Source: an uncultured Lachnospira sp. (GTDB lineage Bacteria > Bacillota > Clostridia > Lachnospirales > Lachnospiraceae). From it: a stretch of 64,000 bases of DNA. The stretch is from assembly GCA_910587485.1 (NCBI GenBank), contig CAJUKN010000012.1, forward strand, positions 32,824 through 96,823. Reading direction: 5' to 3'. The stretch's first letter is position 1. Each line of letters begins with the position of its first letter. This document shows positions 25,582-33,665 of this stretch, in pieces. A program made the translations under genes and the position numbers. The notes under the pieces are model-generated. The model did no database searches, was not told the origin of the DNA, and saw nothing but the letters and a program-made list of their open reading frames with translations.

Positions 25582-26079
25582 TTATTGCGGCGGTGCTGTT
25601 AATTTTATAATTTCCTGTGGTGTTTCTTTCATTCCTTGACGCAGCCATTCATCAACCCAGCCATAAATACTGCCAGCAACGAGAGACTTTGAATAGCGTT
25701 CCACATTATTTGAGGATTCATCTATTTTACATGCACAGCGCAGATTGTCATAAATTAAATTAGACAGTCCTTGATTGTGTAACAGCAAATAAAAATCTTT
25801 ATATTTATAATAGTGGTTCAGCAGACTTTCAGAAAAATATTCCATTTTTCCATGTTCTTCAAAATCTTTTCCCCATTCTTGGATAAGTACAATAAGATGT
25901 CGTTCTAGTATGTCTTGTTTGCTTTTGAAATTTCTATAAAAAGAAACCCTACTGACTCCTGCCACTTTTACTAACTCCGTAATTGTAATTTCATGGAACG
26001 GTTTTATTTTCATTTGTTTGATTAGTGCATCTGTAATACATTCTTTGATAAACATATTTAATTCTTGCTTTTTATTCAT
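25582..26079 (-). CDS. TetR/AcrR-family transcriptional regulator
   Basis: A 165-residue regulator. The N-terminal helix-turn-helix ITITELVKVAGVSRVSFYRNF with KSKQDILERH is typical of TetR proteins. The C-terminal ligand-binding part is short (about 110 residues, TetR_C_8-like) with GSIYGWVDEWLRQGMKETPQ. It is divergent from an ABC transporter gene pair; three copies of TGATACA-N2/4-(T)GTTTC in the shared region look like its operators. It probably represses the transporter and itself until a ligand, perhaps a toxic compound, is bound. The ligand cannot be inferred. Confidence 0.85.
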   Translation of the reverse strand: MNKKQELNMFIKECITDALIKQMKIKPFHEITITELVKVAGVSRVSFYRNFKSKQDILERHLIVLIQEWGKDFEEHGKMEYFSESLLNHYYKYKDFYLLLHNQGLSNLIYDNLRCACKIDESSNNVERYSKSLVAGSIYGWVDEWLRQGMKETPQEIIKLTAPPQ

Positions 26080-26136
26080 CGTTATTTACTGCAAAATTGA
26101 TTTTTAACAGTGCAGTATGCTCCTTTCTTTTTTATG

Positions 26137-26152
26137 TGATACAATTCGTTTC
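26137..26152. promoter_or_regulatory. Candidate TetR operator 1
   Basis: TGATACAATTCGTTTC, nearest to the TetR gene; shares TGATACA and GTTTC with two further sites at 26199 and 26222, with one extra central base. Confidence 0.45.
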
Positions 26153-26198
26153 TTTTGTTTCTTAATACCCAAGTTCTATTGATTAATTTGAGATGATA

Positions 26199-26213
26199 TG
26201 ATACATTTGTTTC
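26199..26213. promoter_or_regulatory. Candidate TetR operator 2
   Basis: TGATACATTTGTTTC, an imperfect palindrome (GATACA/TGTTTC), 8 bp before the third copy. Confidence 0.55.
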
Positions 26214-26221
26214 ACTTAATA

Positions 26222-26236
26222 TGATACACGTGTTTC
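26222..26236. promoter_or_regulatory. Candidate TetR operator 3
   Basis: TGATACACGTGTTTC, the most symmetric copy (GATACACGTGTTTC with one T-T mismatch). The 23-bp start-to-start spacing to operator 2 places both on nearly the same helix face. Confidence 0.55.
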
Positions 26237-26271
26237 TCATAAATAGCAAGTTTATAATTTTTTTTAATTGT

Positions 26272-26351
26272 CGGATTTGTGTTTGCGCGTTGCCTGCCAC
26301 AAATCTGTAAGAACTTTTTATTCTTTATTTAAAAGCAGCGCAGAAATGAGG
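26272..26351 (+). promoter_or_regulatory. Pseudoknot-capable leader element, copy 2 (upstream of ABC ATPase)
   Basis: A stem of up to 10 bp, CGGATTTGTG (26272-26281) / CACAAATCTG (26298-26307), has a 16-nt loop containing GCGTTGC (26287-26293). This loop can pair with GCAGCGC (26335-26341) immediately upstream of GAAATGAGGA and the ATG at 26358. The stem differs entirely in sequence from copy 1 but keeps pairing. Confidence 0.7.
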
Positions 26352-26357
26352 ATAAAT

Positions 26358-27251
26358 ATGAATTATATCATTGAAACAAAAGAACTCTATAAACATTATG
26401 GAGATAAAATTGCAGTCAATAAAATGTCTCTACATATTAAAAAAGGAGATATTTATGGATTAATTGGCAAAAATGGCGCAGGTAAAACGAGTTTAATGAA
26501 GTTGTTACTTGGTCTTACATCGCCAAATTCAGGGCAGATTCGATTGTTTGACAATGATAATCTAAATGAGGGCAGACAAAAAATAGGTTCTTTGATAGAA
26601 GCACCTGCTCTGTATAAAAATGAAACCGCTTTTGAGAATATGAAACGGTTTTCAATTTTAGCTGGTTCAAATCATAATCAAGAAATCAATCATATTTTGC
26701 AGTTGGTGGGGTTAGGAGATACTGGAAAGAAAAAGTGCGGCTCTTTTTCACTTGGAATGAGGCAGCGATTGGGAATTGCCATTGCGTTGCTAGGCAATCC
26801 AGAAATATTGATTTTAGATGAACCAATTAATGGGTTAGACCCTGCTGGAATTAAAGAAATCAGGGATATTATTGTGCAGTTAAATAAACAAGGTGTAACG
26901 TTTCTAATATCAAGTCATTTGCTGGATGAGCTTGGAAAGATTGCCACCAATTATGGAATTGTAAATAATGGGCAGTTGGTTGAAGAAATTACGGCACAGG
27001 AGCTTCAAACAAAATGTAGAAGCTCTTTGGTTATTGCAACGGATGATGCAAAAAAAGCAGAGATGATTTTAAAAACAGCAGACTCATCAATACAGATAGA
27101 AAGTACAGACCAATGGGTTATGATTTCATCAACAGTGACGGATTCTTCGGAATTAAATCGTATATTGGTACATTCAGGTGTTCGTGTATATGAAATGAAA
27201 AATGAAAGTATTGGTTTTGAGGACTTTTTTATTGAAAGGATAGGAAAATAA
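26358..27251 (+). CDS. ABC transporter ATP-binding protein (bacitracin/lantibiotic type)
   Basis: A 297-residue single-domain ATPase. Walker A is GKNGAGKTS, the signature is FSLGMRQRLGIAIAL, Walker B is ILILDEPINGLDP, and the switch His is in ISSHLLDEL. The C-terminal 80 residues resemble the accessory domain of BcrA/CcmA-like ATPases. The start at 26358 follows GAGG; upstream in-frame codons belong to the structured leader. It pairs with the permease 58 bp downstream and is divergent from a TetR gene, suggesting a ligand-inducible exporter for a peptide antibiotic or toxic lipid; the substrate is unknown. Confidence 0.9.
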   Translation: MNYIIETKELYKHYGDKIAVNKMSLHIKKGDIYGLIGKNGAGKTSLMKLLLGLTSPNSGQIRLFDNDNLNEGRQKIGSLIEAPALYKNETAFENMKRFSILAGSNHNQEINHILQLVGLGDTGKKKCGSFSLGMRQRLGIAIALLGNPEILILDEPINGLDPAGIKEIRDIIVQLNKQGVTFLISSHLLDELGKIATNYGIVNNGQLVEEITAQELQTKCRSSLVIATDDAKKAEMILKTADSSIQIESTDQWVMISSTVTDSSELNRILVHSGVRVYEMKNESIGFEDFFIERIGK

Positions 27252-27309
27252 ATTAGCGTTTTGCGTTGCCCGTCGCATAAGCACTCTGGAATTGAAATGG
27301 AGGATTAAT

Positions 27310-28065
27310 ATGAAAAAACTTTTAAAATTAGAATTTAGAAAATTGAGAAAACAAAAAAGCTTTTATATTTGTACTATAGTTATGATTATTTTATTATTTT
27401 TGTCAACAATGACTTCAAAAGCACTATGTAATGCCAGTGCAGAGTTTGCGGCACAATACAATGGTTCAGGAATAACTGCTGTGATTGGAGCAATATCTAA
27501 TTGTTCGTTTCTTTTAATTGCAGGAATTTTTGTTGCACTTTTTGTCTGTGATGATTATGAGCAGCAAACCATTAAAAATATTTATTCAAAAGGATATTCA
27601 CGCTGTCAAGTATATGGCTCAACGTTTATTTCTAGTATGATTGCTGTAACCATAATGTTTATTGTTGTTGTGTGCAGTGCATTTTTATTTGGAACGATAT
27701 ACTTTGGCTTAGGTGAAAGCAAAGAAATGAATATTTTTGGTATTCTTGCAGTACAGTATGTAAACTGTATGGCAAATATTAGTTTGTATTTTGCAATAAG
27801 CTGTGTTCTTCGCAAAACAGGTTTATCGGTTGCGGAGGTTTTTGTTGCTCCATTGCTAGTCAATATGGTTTTAGGATTGGCAGATTCTTTTTTGAATTTA
27901 GAAAAAGTAACGCTTGCAAGTTTATGGGTTTCCTCTTTTATAAATGAACTTTCTGTTTTAACGATAGAACATAACCGTTTTATGACAGCTCTTTTTATGT
28001 CGTTTATCTATATTCCAGTATTTGTTATAGCAGGATTACATTTTCATAAAAAAATGGAAATGTAA
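27310..28065 (+). CDS. ABC-2 type permease
   Basis: A 251-residue integral membrane protein with about six hydrophobic segments: after the basic start MKKLLKLEFRKLRKQKSF comes ICTIVMIILLFLS, then helices around residues 55-75, 105-130, 145-165, 180-195 and 225-245. FVCDDYEQQTIKNIYSKGYSR between the second and third helices is the conserved cytoplasmic coupling segment of ABC-2 permeases. GGAGG precedes the ATG by 7 nt. It follows its ATPase and should form the membrane part of the exporter. Confidence 0.85.
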   Translation: MKKLLKLEFRKLRKQKSFYICTIVMIILLFLSTMTSKALCNASAEFAAQYNGSGITAVIGAISNCSFLLIAGIFVALFVCDDYEQQTIKNIYSKGYSRCQVYGSTFISSMIAVTIMFIVVVCSAFLFGTIYFGLGESKEMNIFGILAVQYVNCMANISLYFAISCVLRKTGLSVAEVFVAPLLVNMVLGLADSFLNLEKVTLASLWVSSFINELSVLTIEHNRFMTALFMSFIYIPVFVIAGLHFHKKMEM

Positions 28066-28076
28066 ATTTATTTGTT

Positions 28077-28222
28077 TCATCTTATCAAGAAATCCCCCAC
28101 GTATGCCTCTATGACATTGAAGTGGGGGATTTGTATTGCTATGACAGCTAAATGGTTCAAGCAAGTAGCACAGCACATTGCTTATGTAGGTGTGGCATAG
28201 TGTGTGCAAATAACAATCCATT
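28077..28222 (+). repeat. Structured intergenic repeat, copy B
   Basis: Begins CATCTTATCAAG, then an 8-bp stem TCCCCCAC/GTGGGGGA around TATGCCTCTATGACATTGAA, then TTTGTATTGCTATGACAGCT, aligning with copies A and D. The 3' part is diverged. It sits between the permease gene and the converging XRE gene and may serve as a terminator there. Confidence 0.55.
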
Positions 28223-28231
28223 TTGTTTTTA

Positions 28232-29215
28232 TTATTTTCTTTTACTAAATAAATTAGTAATCATAGCAAGGGCAGGAAATACTACACCTGCAATCACCCA
28301 AATAATCCAACTATATCCCCAATTGTTTGTGGAAAGACTATATCCTAAGTATATTGCGGTGATAATTAGCCAATATGCAGCAGAGATGGCAGTTGTAGTA
28401 GATTTCGTTTCTTTTTTTACTTTGGAATAATCCCCCTCTTGTAAGAGTTTTTCATAACTTGCCCATATGATACCACTGCTGACAAAGAAAACTACACCAA
28501 TACCTGCAACAACAAAAGAAACGCAAAGCATAATTATTAGCAGGAGTTCATTTTCATCATTAAAACTGGCTCCTCCAAAAAGAGGAATTAGTGCCATAAT
28601 ACAAAGACTAGCTCCAATAATATTGTTTCTTGTATATGTTCCATTATATTGTGCTTTTCGTTCTGCAACCATTCCACTAACACCATATTCTGTTTCAAAT
28701 ACTTCTTTTTCTAAATAGTCAAATTCTGCTGTTTTTCTGCCAGTTGAAATGAATATAGCAACCGCTATTGTGACGAAGATAAGCAAAATAATTATTCCAA
28801 TTCCTCCAGCTACATTATCTGTTAAGTTATATTCTGGAACTTCGCTGACCGCTCCTAATATAAATAGACATATAGGTGATAAAATGCACAAAAAAGTAGC
28901 CAATGCTATCGGTTTTGACGACATGGCTTTTACAGAAAGAAAGGCATTAGCTTCTTCCATAGATACACGCCTTAATGTAGATGCTTCATCAGATGGAATA
29001 CTATATTCTACATCTTCCATTTCATCTTTAAGTAAATAATCTGTACTTACGCCAAACAATGCTGAAAGGTGAATGATTTTCTTGAGGTCTGGAACCGATT
29101 GGGCACCTTCCCATTTTGAAACCGATTGTCTTGTGACGTTCATTTGTTCAGCTAATTCTTCTTGTGACCAACCTGCTTTTTTGCGAAGTTGTATCAGTTT
29201 GTCTGCAAAAATCAT
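28232..29215 (-). CDS. XRE-family regulator with membrane domain
   Basis: A 327-residue protein. Residues 1-65 form an XRE helix-turn-helix (LIQLRKKAGWSQEELAEQMN; VTRQSVSKWEGAQSVPDL). After a linker there are five or six transmembrane helices (for example IALATFLCILSPICLFILG, IGIIILLIFVTIAVAIFIS, IIWVIAGVVFPALAMI). Such HTH-membrane proteins are frequent in Lachnospiraceae and are thought to sense membrane or envelope signals; no target is visible. AAGGAGG lies upstream of the ATG. It is flanked by accessory genes. Confidence 0.8.
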   Translation of the reverse strand: MIFADKLIQLRKKAGWSQEELAEQMNVTRQSVSKWEGAQSVPDLKKIIHLSALFGVSTDYLLKDEMEDVEYSIPSDEASTLRRVSMEEANAFLSVKAMSSKPIALATFLCILSPICLFILGAVSEVPEYNLTDNVAGGIGIIILLIFVTIAVAIFISTGRKTAEFDYLEKEVFETEYGVSGMVAERKAQYNGTYTRNNIIGASLCIMALIPLFGGASFNDENELLLIIMLCVSFVVAGIGVVFFVSSGIIWASYEKLLQEGDYSKVKKETKSTTTAISAAYWLIITAIYLGYSLSTNNWGYSWIIWVIAGVVFPALAMITNLFSKRK

Positions 29216-29563
29216 TATTATATCCTCCTTGTATAATTGTTATGCGTGGATTTTATCATTTTATCAGGTTGCATACTACCAATTGGCACCATTCAATGTG
29301 TCAATTGCCAGTTGCCTCCAGCGTATTTATAGGTTTATAGGGATTTTTATTTAGTTGCAACTTGTTTTAAATCCTCTCTTTATTACAGTCATTTAAGTAT
29401 CTTACATAACAATATATCTGTATAAAGGCGGCACAGAGTTTCCTCTTGCCGCCTATCAATCTATACAAAAATAATTTTTTGCCCTTTTTTATCTATCTTG
29501 TGCGTTTTTTACCGACTCTGTAATATCGGCAAGAAATATTATCATGCCTTAAAATTCAAAGGA
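29216..29563. other. 348-bp intergenic region with an inverted repeat and a hairpin
   Basis: It holds an imperfect inverted repeat CAATTGGCA ... TGTCAATTG (about 29280-29308) upstream of the XRE gene, a possible XRE operator, and a hairpin AGGCGGCA (29426-29433) / TGCCGCCT (29447-29454) that may end the minus-strand gene at 29564. No gene is seen. Confidence 0.5.
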
Positions 29564-30109
29564 TTATTTATATAAAAGCTGTATGTATTCATCAGCAATA
29601 GATTGGACAATATCCTCGTTTAATTCTGGATATTGTTTTTTGATAGCAGCAACAATGGTGTTGTTTCTATCAAAATATTTCATCTCTTCAGACATGTCTT
29701 CACCATCAAAAGAAGAGTCAATATGTTCTTTTGTAAGGTTTTCCTTTAACCATAATGAAACTTCATCATTAGTTTTTTGCTCCGATTCAATCTGCGACTT
29801 TGCCTTAGAAGCGCTTTTATATGTAATATAACCAATTACAAGAAAAGCTATAAAAAGCGCACTTAATACAATACAGATAAGGATTCCAGAAGGGGTTTTA
29901 ATGGAAAAAAAGTGTAAAATATCTACAATATTAAGAAAAATTACAATTAAGCCAGCAACACCACATACAAAAAATGTGATGGAAGAGGACAGGTTGTCCT
30001 GATACTTGGCAGATGAGGTTTGGTAGTTATTTCCAGTTGTTAAGTCGTGGATAATAGCTTTATCATCTTCCAAGTCTTTTATATGTTGTGTTTGATTTGT
30101 ATCGTTCAT
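29564..30109 (-). CDS. Hypothetical protein with two membrane helices
   Basis: A 181-residue protein I do not recognise. A soluble N-terminus of about 45 residues is followed by two transmembrane helices (SSSITFFVCGVAGLIVIFLN and GILICIVLSALFIAFLVIGY) and a soluble, acidic C-terminal half rich in Lys and Glu, ending with a helical segment (YPELNEDIVQSIADEYIQLL). The start at 30109 follows GAGGG by 5 nt. The frame is open upstream to 30208, but this is the structured leader (copy 3), not protein. The nearest upstream gene is the ABC-like protein at 30934, also on the minus strand. Confidence 0.7.
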   Translation of the reverse strand: MNDTNQTQHIKDLEDDKAIIHDLTTGNNYQTSSAKYQDNLSSSITFFVCGVAGLIVIFLNIVDILHFFSIKTPSGILICIVLSALFIAFLVIGYITYKSASKAKSQIESEQKTNDEVSLWLKENLTKEHIDSSFDGEDMSEEMKYFDRNNTIVAAIKKQYPELNEDIVQSIADEYIQLLYK

Positions 30110-30114
30110 AAAAA

Positions 30115-30208
30115 CCCTCATTTCTACGCTGCTTTTGATAAAACAATAAATGTTTGCTCTGCATGTTTTTTTATTAAAAGAATAGGATGTCTGGCAACGC
30201 ACAGACAT
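30115..30208 (-). promoter_or_regulatory. Pseudoknot-capable leader element, copy 3 (minus strand)
   Basis: On the minus strand a 7-bp stem ATGTCTG/CAGACAT (30208-30202 and 30193-30187) closes the loop TGCGTTGC (30201-30194). The loop pairs over all 8 positions, with two G-T pairs, to GCAGCGTA (30132-30125), again just upstream of GAAATGAGGG and the start codon at 30109. The linker is longer (54 nt) than in copies 1 and 2. Confidence 0.7.
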
Positions 30209-30262
30209 AGATAGTATTATAAATGATAAATATAAAAAAATAAAGTAAATGTTGTCTACAAA

Positions 30263-30934
30263 TTAATGAATCCAGTTATTATTACCATAATGTTGATAGA
30301 GTTCTTTTAAGCGGTTGATATCATATTGATATTGAACATTTAAATCAATACATATATCAGCAATGTATTTTATAAAATGGTCTGAGCCAACGGGCAGCAA
30401 TACGATAGCTCCGCTGTTTGTCAGTTCTTTTAAAGCTTTTAAAAGACCAGATTGACACATTTGATAATAAAAAGAACTCGTTTGATAGGGGGCATAAAAT
30501 ATACGTTTGCCTTTAGCATATCCTAGTGCTGCACAAGCTCTCCAACGTTCTGTGCTTAATTGAAAAAATTTTCTGTCAAATCGTTGTGGTGTAAGGATAA
30601 ATTTTTCGGCAATATCTTTAAAATTTTCTTCGCTGTTGTTTTTTTTAAGCGCATTTTCAATGGATTTTTTTACTTTAGCTTTTCTATAAGTTTCTTTACT
30701 TGGCTCTAGGTTCCAACTGTGATAGGCTAAATCATTTCTTGAGAGTTCTATTCCATTACCATATATTTTTAAATTGCCAAAGTCAATTTTTCCACCCAGT
30801 AAATAGGATAAATACATGCAGCCTTGTTGATACTCGCTAACTAAACCATAAATTTTGCCGCTTTCAAATTGTTGGTCGTTAAATCGCCAACAATCATATA
30901 CAGAGTTATCTAAATAGGCAATACCTTCAAGCAT
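30263..30934 (-). CDS. ABC-ATPase-like protein lacking Walker A
   Basis: A 223-residue protein that looks like a decayed or repurposed ABC nucleotide-binding domain. FESGKIYGLVSEYQQGCMYL aligns with the place where GxxGxGKST normally occurs, followed by LLGGKIDFGNLKIYGNGI; LSTERWRACAALGYAKGKRI occupies the signature position, and FYAPYQTSS that of Walker B. No Walker A Lys remains. The first ATG (30934) has no ribosome binding site; the frame stays open and protein-like for 30 more codons (to 31025), with GGAG 7 nt before an ATA at 30985, so the true start may be non-standard or lost. Function unknown. Confidence 0.55.
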   Translation of the reverse strand: MLEGIAYLDNSVYDCWRFNDQQFESGKIYGLVSEYQQGCMYLSYLLGGKIDFGNLKIYGNGIELSRNDLAYHSWNLEPSKETYRKAKVKKSIENALKKNNSEENFKDIAEKFILTPQRFDRKFFQLSTERWRACAALGYAKGKRIFYAPYQTSSFYYQMCQSGLLKALKELTNSGAIVLLPVGSDHFIKYIADICIDLNVQYQYDINRLKELYQHYGNNNWIH

Positions 30935-31323
30935 AGAAGTACAATTTTTAGAATCGATTTTTATAGGAAATATTTTATTTTTTATATTTATTCTCCATTC
31001 TTGTTTAAGTTGTGTGTTTGAATATCAATTTAAACATGTTATTTTTGTAAAAATTATTATCTAAATTACTAGTACATTTTAATTATATAAAAAATGACCA
31101 TTGTTTACAATAAAATTTCTGTGAAATGTCTGTAATGATATTGATATATAAAATTATTGCTTGCTTTTTTAAGTAGCAAAGTCCATAATGATATAGATTA
31201 TTGTAAAATTTATTCTTAAAAAAGAAAATTGATTATTTGGATAAAGTTGGCTTGATACAGTAAAGAATAGAACGAAGAAAACTTCCAATAATCAAGAGTT
31301 ATATTAAAAATGAGGACAAATAT
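30935..31323. other. 389-bp AT-rich region, leader of thiN
   Basis: The left 90 bp hold the open 5' extension of the minus-strand ABC-like gene. The right part is the thiN leader, with an 11-bp stem TTGATTATTTGG (31229-31240) / CCAATAATCAA (31285-31295), one bulge, just upstream of AAATGAGGA and the ATG. I see no TPP riboswitch motif. Confidence 0.5.
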
Positions 31324-32073
31324 ATGAATAAAGTGTATAGAATTTTAATCGTTGCAGGCGGTTATCTTGACTGTGAATGGGCAGCACAATGGTTAAAAAA
31401 ACTAGATATATCCTATTGTATTGCAGCAGACAAAGGTCTTATGTATGTAGATAAATTAGGAATACATGTTAATTGCATACTTGGAGATTATGATTCTGTG
31501 GATAAGAACGCATTAGATAAATATAAAAACAAGAAGGATTATTATTCACAAGAAGGTTTTTTGTCAAATGATATCAATATCATTACATTTCCAACAGAGA
31601 AAGATTACACAGATACCCATCTTGCTATTAAAAAAGCAATGAATGTAATAAAAGAAAAAAAGGAGTTTAACAATAAAGCACCTTTAAATCAGAGTGGGAT
31701 AAAAGAGGAAACTTTTGAAGTTTATATTTTAGGGGGAATTGGCACACGTCTTGACCATACAATGACCAATATTTATTGTATGAATGAGGCATATGAAGCA
31801 GGAATAGACTGTTATATGATTGATAAATACAATAAAATATATATTTGTGATAAAGAACAAAGGATTGTAAAACAAGAACAGCATGGTGCATTTATATCTA
31901 TTTTGCCAGTGACACAAGAGGTGATTTTGACATTGAAGGGAATGAAATATAATCTTAATCATTTTTGTTTAAAACAGGGCGTTAGTATATGTCAAAGCAA
32001 TGAGATAGCAGAAGATACAGCACAAATAATCGTTGAAAAAGGAAAAATTATTATATATGAAACCAAAGATTAA
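31324..32073 (+). CDS. thiN: Thiamine pyrophosphokinase
   Basis: A 249-residue thiamine diphosphokinase. Hallmarks are CIAADKGLMYVDKLGIHVNC, the catalytic GDYDSV, FPTEKDYTDTHLAIKKA and GGIGTRLDHTMTNI, followed by a beta-rich C-terminal thiamine-binding part. It transfers pyrophosphate from ATP to thiamine. The protein is about 30 residues longer than usual because of an insertion near residues 105-130 (KEKKEFNNKAPLNQSG). It stands alone rather than beside rsgA and rpe, its usual neighbours in Firmicutes. The stop is only 5 bp from the converging DUF4291 gene. Confidence 0.9.
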   Translation: MNKVYRILIVAGGYLDCEWAAQWLKKLDISYCIAADKGLMYVDKLGIHVNCILGDYDSVDKNALDKYKNKKDYYSQEGFLSNDINIITFPTEKDYTDTHLAIKKAMNVIKEKKEFNNKAPLNQSGIKEETFEVYILGGIGTRLDHTMTNIYCMNEAYEAGIDCYMIDKYNKIYICDKEQRIVKQEQHGAFISILPVTQEVILTLKGMKYNLNHFCLKQGVSICQSNEIAEDTAQIIVEKGKIIIYETKD

Positions 32074-32078
32074 AATGA

Positions 32079-32666
32079 TTATTTCATATTTAATTGATTT
32101 CGGATGGTTTTGTCTTTAATAGGGTATATTTTTTCAGTTGGTAAATGTTTATTATCTAATTTTCCATTTTTTCTTTGTAAGTTTAATTTTCGTACAAGTG
32201 GAGTTAAATCTTGTATTCGGCAAATACTGGTATCTAAAAAGGCGCGCAGTGTGCTTCCTTTTAATCCAATTTGGATTGCCGCACGATTGATAGCATTTCC
32301 GTTGATATTTCTATCTGGGTCCCATTGACAATATACAGTAGTTTCATCGAAAGCTTTTTCCCATTGTGAACCAGTGTAACTTGTGGAATCTGGTGAAGTT
32401 AAAACAGCTTTTTTCAATAACTCATTAAATGCTGTCTGATATATGTCTAATGCTAAGATATATTCTTGATTTTTTTTGGTTCCCCAATTGGAGCGGTACA
32501 TCATCCAAAGAAAGGAGGGTTTTATCCAAGTCATACGATGAATGTTGAAGTTTTCACCAAATGTTTGAAGTGCAATCGCTTCTTTGGCAATGGTGGGATT
32601 GTATGCTTGATAAACTCGAATACATTGCCTATCATATTGCGCAAATACTTCTTTTACATATTCCAT
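32079..32666 (-). CDS. DUF4291 domain protein
   Basis: A 195-residue protein matching DUF4291: IRVYQAYNPTIAKEAIALQTF near the start, MTWIKPSFLWMMYRSNWGTKK at residues 45-65, then VYCQWDPDRNINGNAINRAAIQIGL and LRAFLDTSICRI. The family is widespread and of unknown function. No transmembrane segment or nucleotide-binding loop is visible. It converges on thiN with only 5 bp between stops and no intervening terminator. A good ribosome binding site (AAAGGCAGG) lies upstream of the ATG. Confidence 0.85.
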   Translation of the reverse strand: MEYVKEVFAQYDRQCIRVYQAYNPTIAKEAIALQTFGENFNIHRMTWIKPSFLWMMYRSNWGTKKNQEYILALDIYQTAFNELLKKAVLTSPDSTSYTGSQWEKAFDETTVYCQWDPDRNINGNAINRAAIQIGLKGSTLRAFLDTSICRIQDLTPLVRKLNLQRKNGKLDNKHLPTEKIYPIKDKTIRNQLNMK

Positions 32667-32770
32667 ATAAATAATCCTGCCTTTCTATTAACTTGCGAAT
32701 TTAATATTTTAATTTTAGCATAGATATTTATTAAACTCAATTTATTTTAGTCAAAGTGGATATTTACAAA

Positions 32771-33229
32771 TCATTCTCTTACAAAAATGCGACTAACAAC
32801 CAAAAACATCAAATACCCACAAACAATTCCTATCATATTAAGAATTATATCATCGACATCAAAACTACCAAGTTTAGTAAAGAATTGAAAAATCTCTATT
32901 AACAGTATTGAAGCTAAACCAGTAAAGAAAACACTTATCATTGAACTAAATTTTTTATATGTAATAGGCAAAAGGAGACCAAACGGGATAAATGGAATTA
33001 TATTTCCCAACAAGTTTTTCAATGCCCACCACTGGGTAATGTATTTGAACTGAGTGGATATACTTCTGAACGGAATAAAATTATAGTTTATTGAGCCTTG
33101 CATTGAATAGGAATTAATCCTATTACTTAATTCATAAAACGAACCTTTGAACTTAACAACTACAAAGACAAACAATAAAGCTATATACACCCACCAAAGT
33201 ATTTTTAATATTTTACCTTGTTTTCTCAT
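32771..33229 (-). CDS. VanZ-family membrane protein
   Basis: A 152-residue protein with four transmembrane helices and the VanZ arrangement: an N-terminal helix (ILWWVYIALLFVFVVVKF), a loop with NFIPFRSI, NLLGNIIPFIPFGLLLP in the second helix, EIFQFFTKLGSFDVDDIILNMIG leading to the last helix. The prototype VanZ gives low-level teicoplanin resistance; most homologues have no tested role. AAGGAGG precedes the ATG. It is the last intact gene before a stretch of mobile-element debris. Confidence 0.85.
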   Translation of the reverse strand: MRKQGKILKILWWVYIALLFVFVVVKFKGSFYELSNRINSYSMQGSINYNFIPFRSISTQFKYITQWWALKNLLGNIIPFIPFGLLLPITYKKFSSMISVFFTGLASILLIEIFQFFTKLGSFDVDDIILNMIGIVCGYLMFLVVSRIFVRE

Positions 33230-33665
33230 TTTGAACCTCCTTGTTGACTTCCAGTTTAGTTAACTAAAATTTTACCATAATCACATTGATATTGCTATCA
33301 AATTTTGCTTACTCCTAATGAGGTAGAAAACATGTATTGAGAACAGCACTAAAATACTATTCTAAGAATAATTTTACAAAAATGTGTCTACTCTATATCT
33401 TCGATAAGCCTTTTCCAGTTCGGGAGCAAGCGGGTGGCGATACTGCCTGCGGCAGTCGTGCGTTCTTCAAGGGTGACAGCCAGATGCGCGTCCAACTTTA
33501 TGGCGAGGTTGCGGACACACCGTTTCTCTTTTGTTGGGCAAGTCTAAAACTGCAGTTTCGAGTCTTTATGGGAACAAAGACATTGCTTGCAAAGTATGTG
33601 AAAGCCCTACAATGGGAGTTAAACGCTAGTTGGCTCTATGTTATACTTTAAAAGGAGGTCAAATG
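33230..33665. other. Intergenic patch with GC-rich foreign DNA
   Basis: About 33410-33610 is clearly richer in G+C than its surroundings. On the minus strand it has a protein-like open stretch (RNLAIKLDAHLAVTLEERTT, AAGSIATRLLPNWKRLIEDI) without start or flanking gene, which looks like a fragment of a mobile-element gene. I could not identify it. A strong AAAGGAGG at its right end serves the next gene. Confidence 0.45.

Noticed and set aside
27253..27309. TGCGTTGCC in a small hairpin ahead of the ABC permease, like the loop of the pseudoknot leaders
   Set aside because: No GCAGCGYA partner before the ribosome binding site, and the stem is weak; at best a decayed copy.
31200..31323. Possible TPP riboswitch ahead of thiN
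   Set aside because: The conserved CTGAGA and related segments are absent; only an ordinary 11-bp stem is seen.
33337..33651. A 104-codon open frame starting ATG at 33337
   Set aside because: No ribosome binding site, an atypical composition, and it runs across the GC-rich patch whose better protein-like reading is on the other strand.
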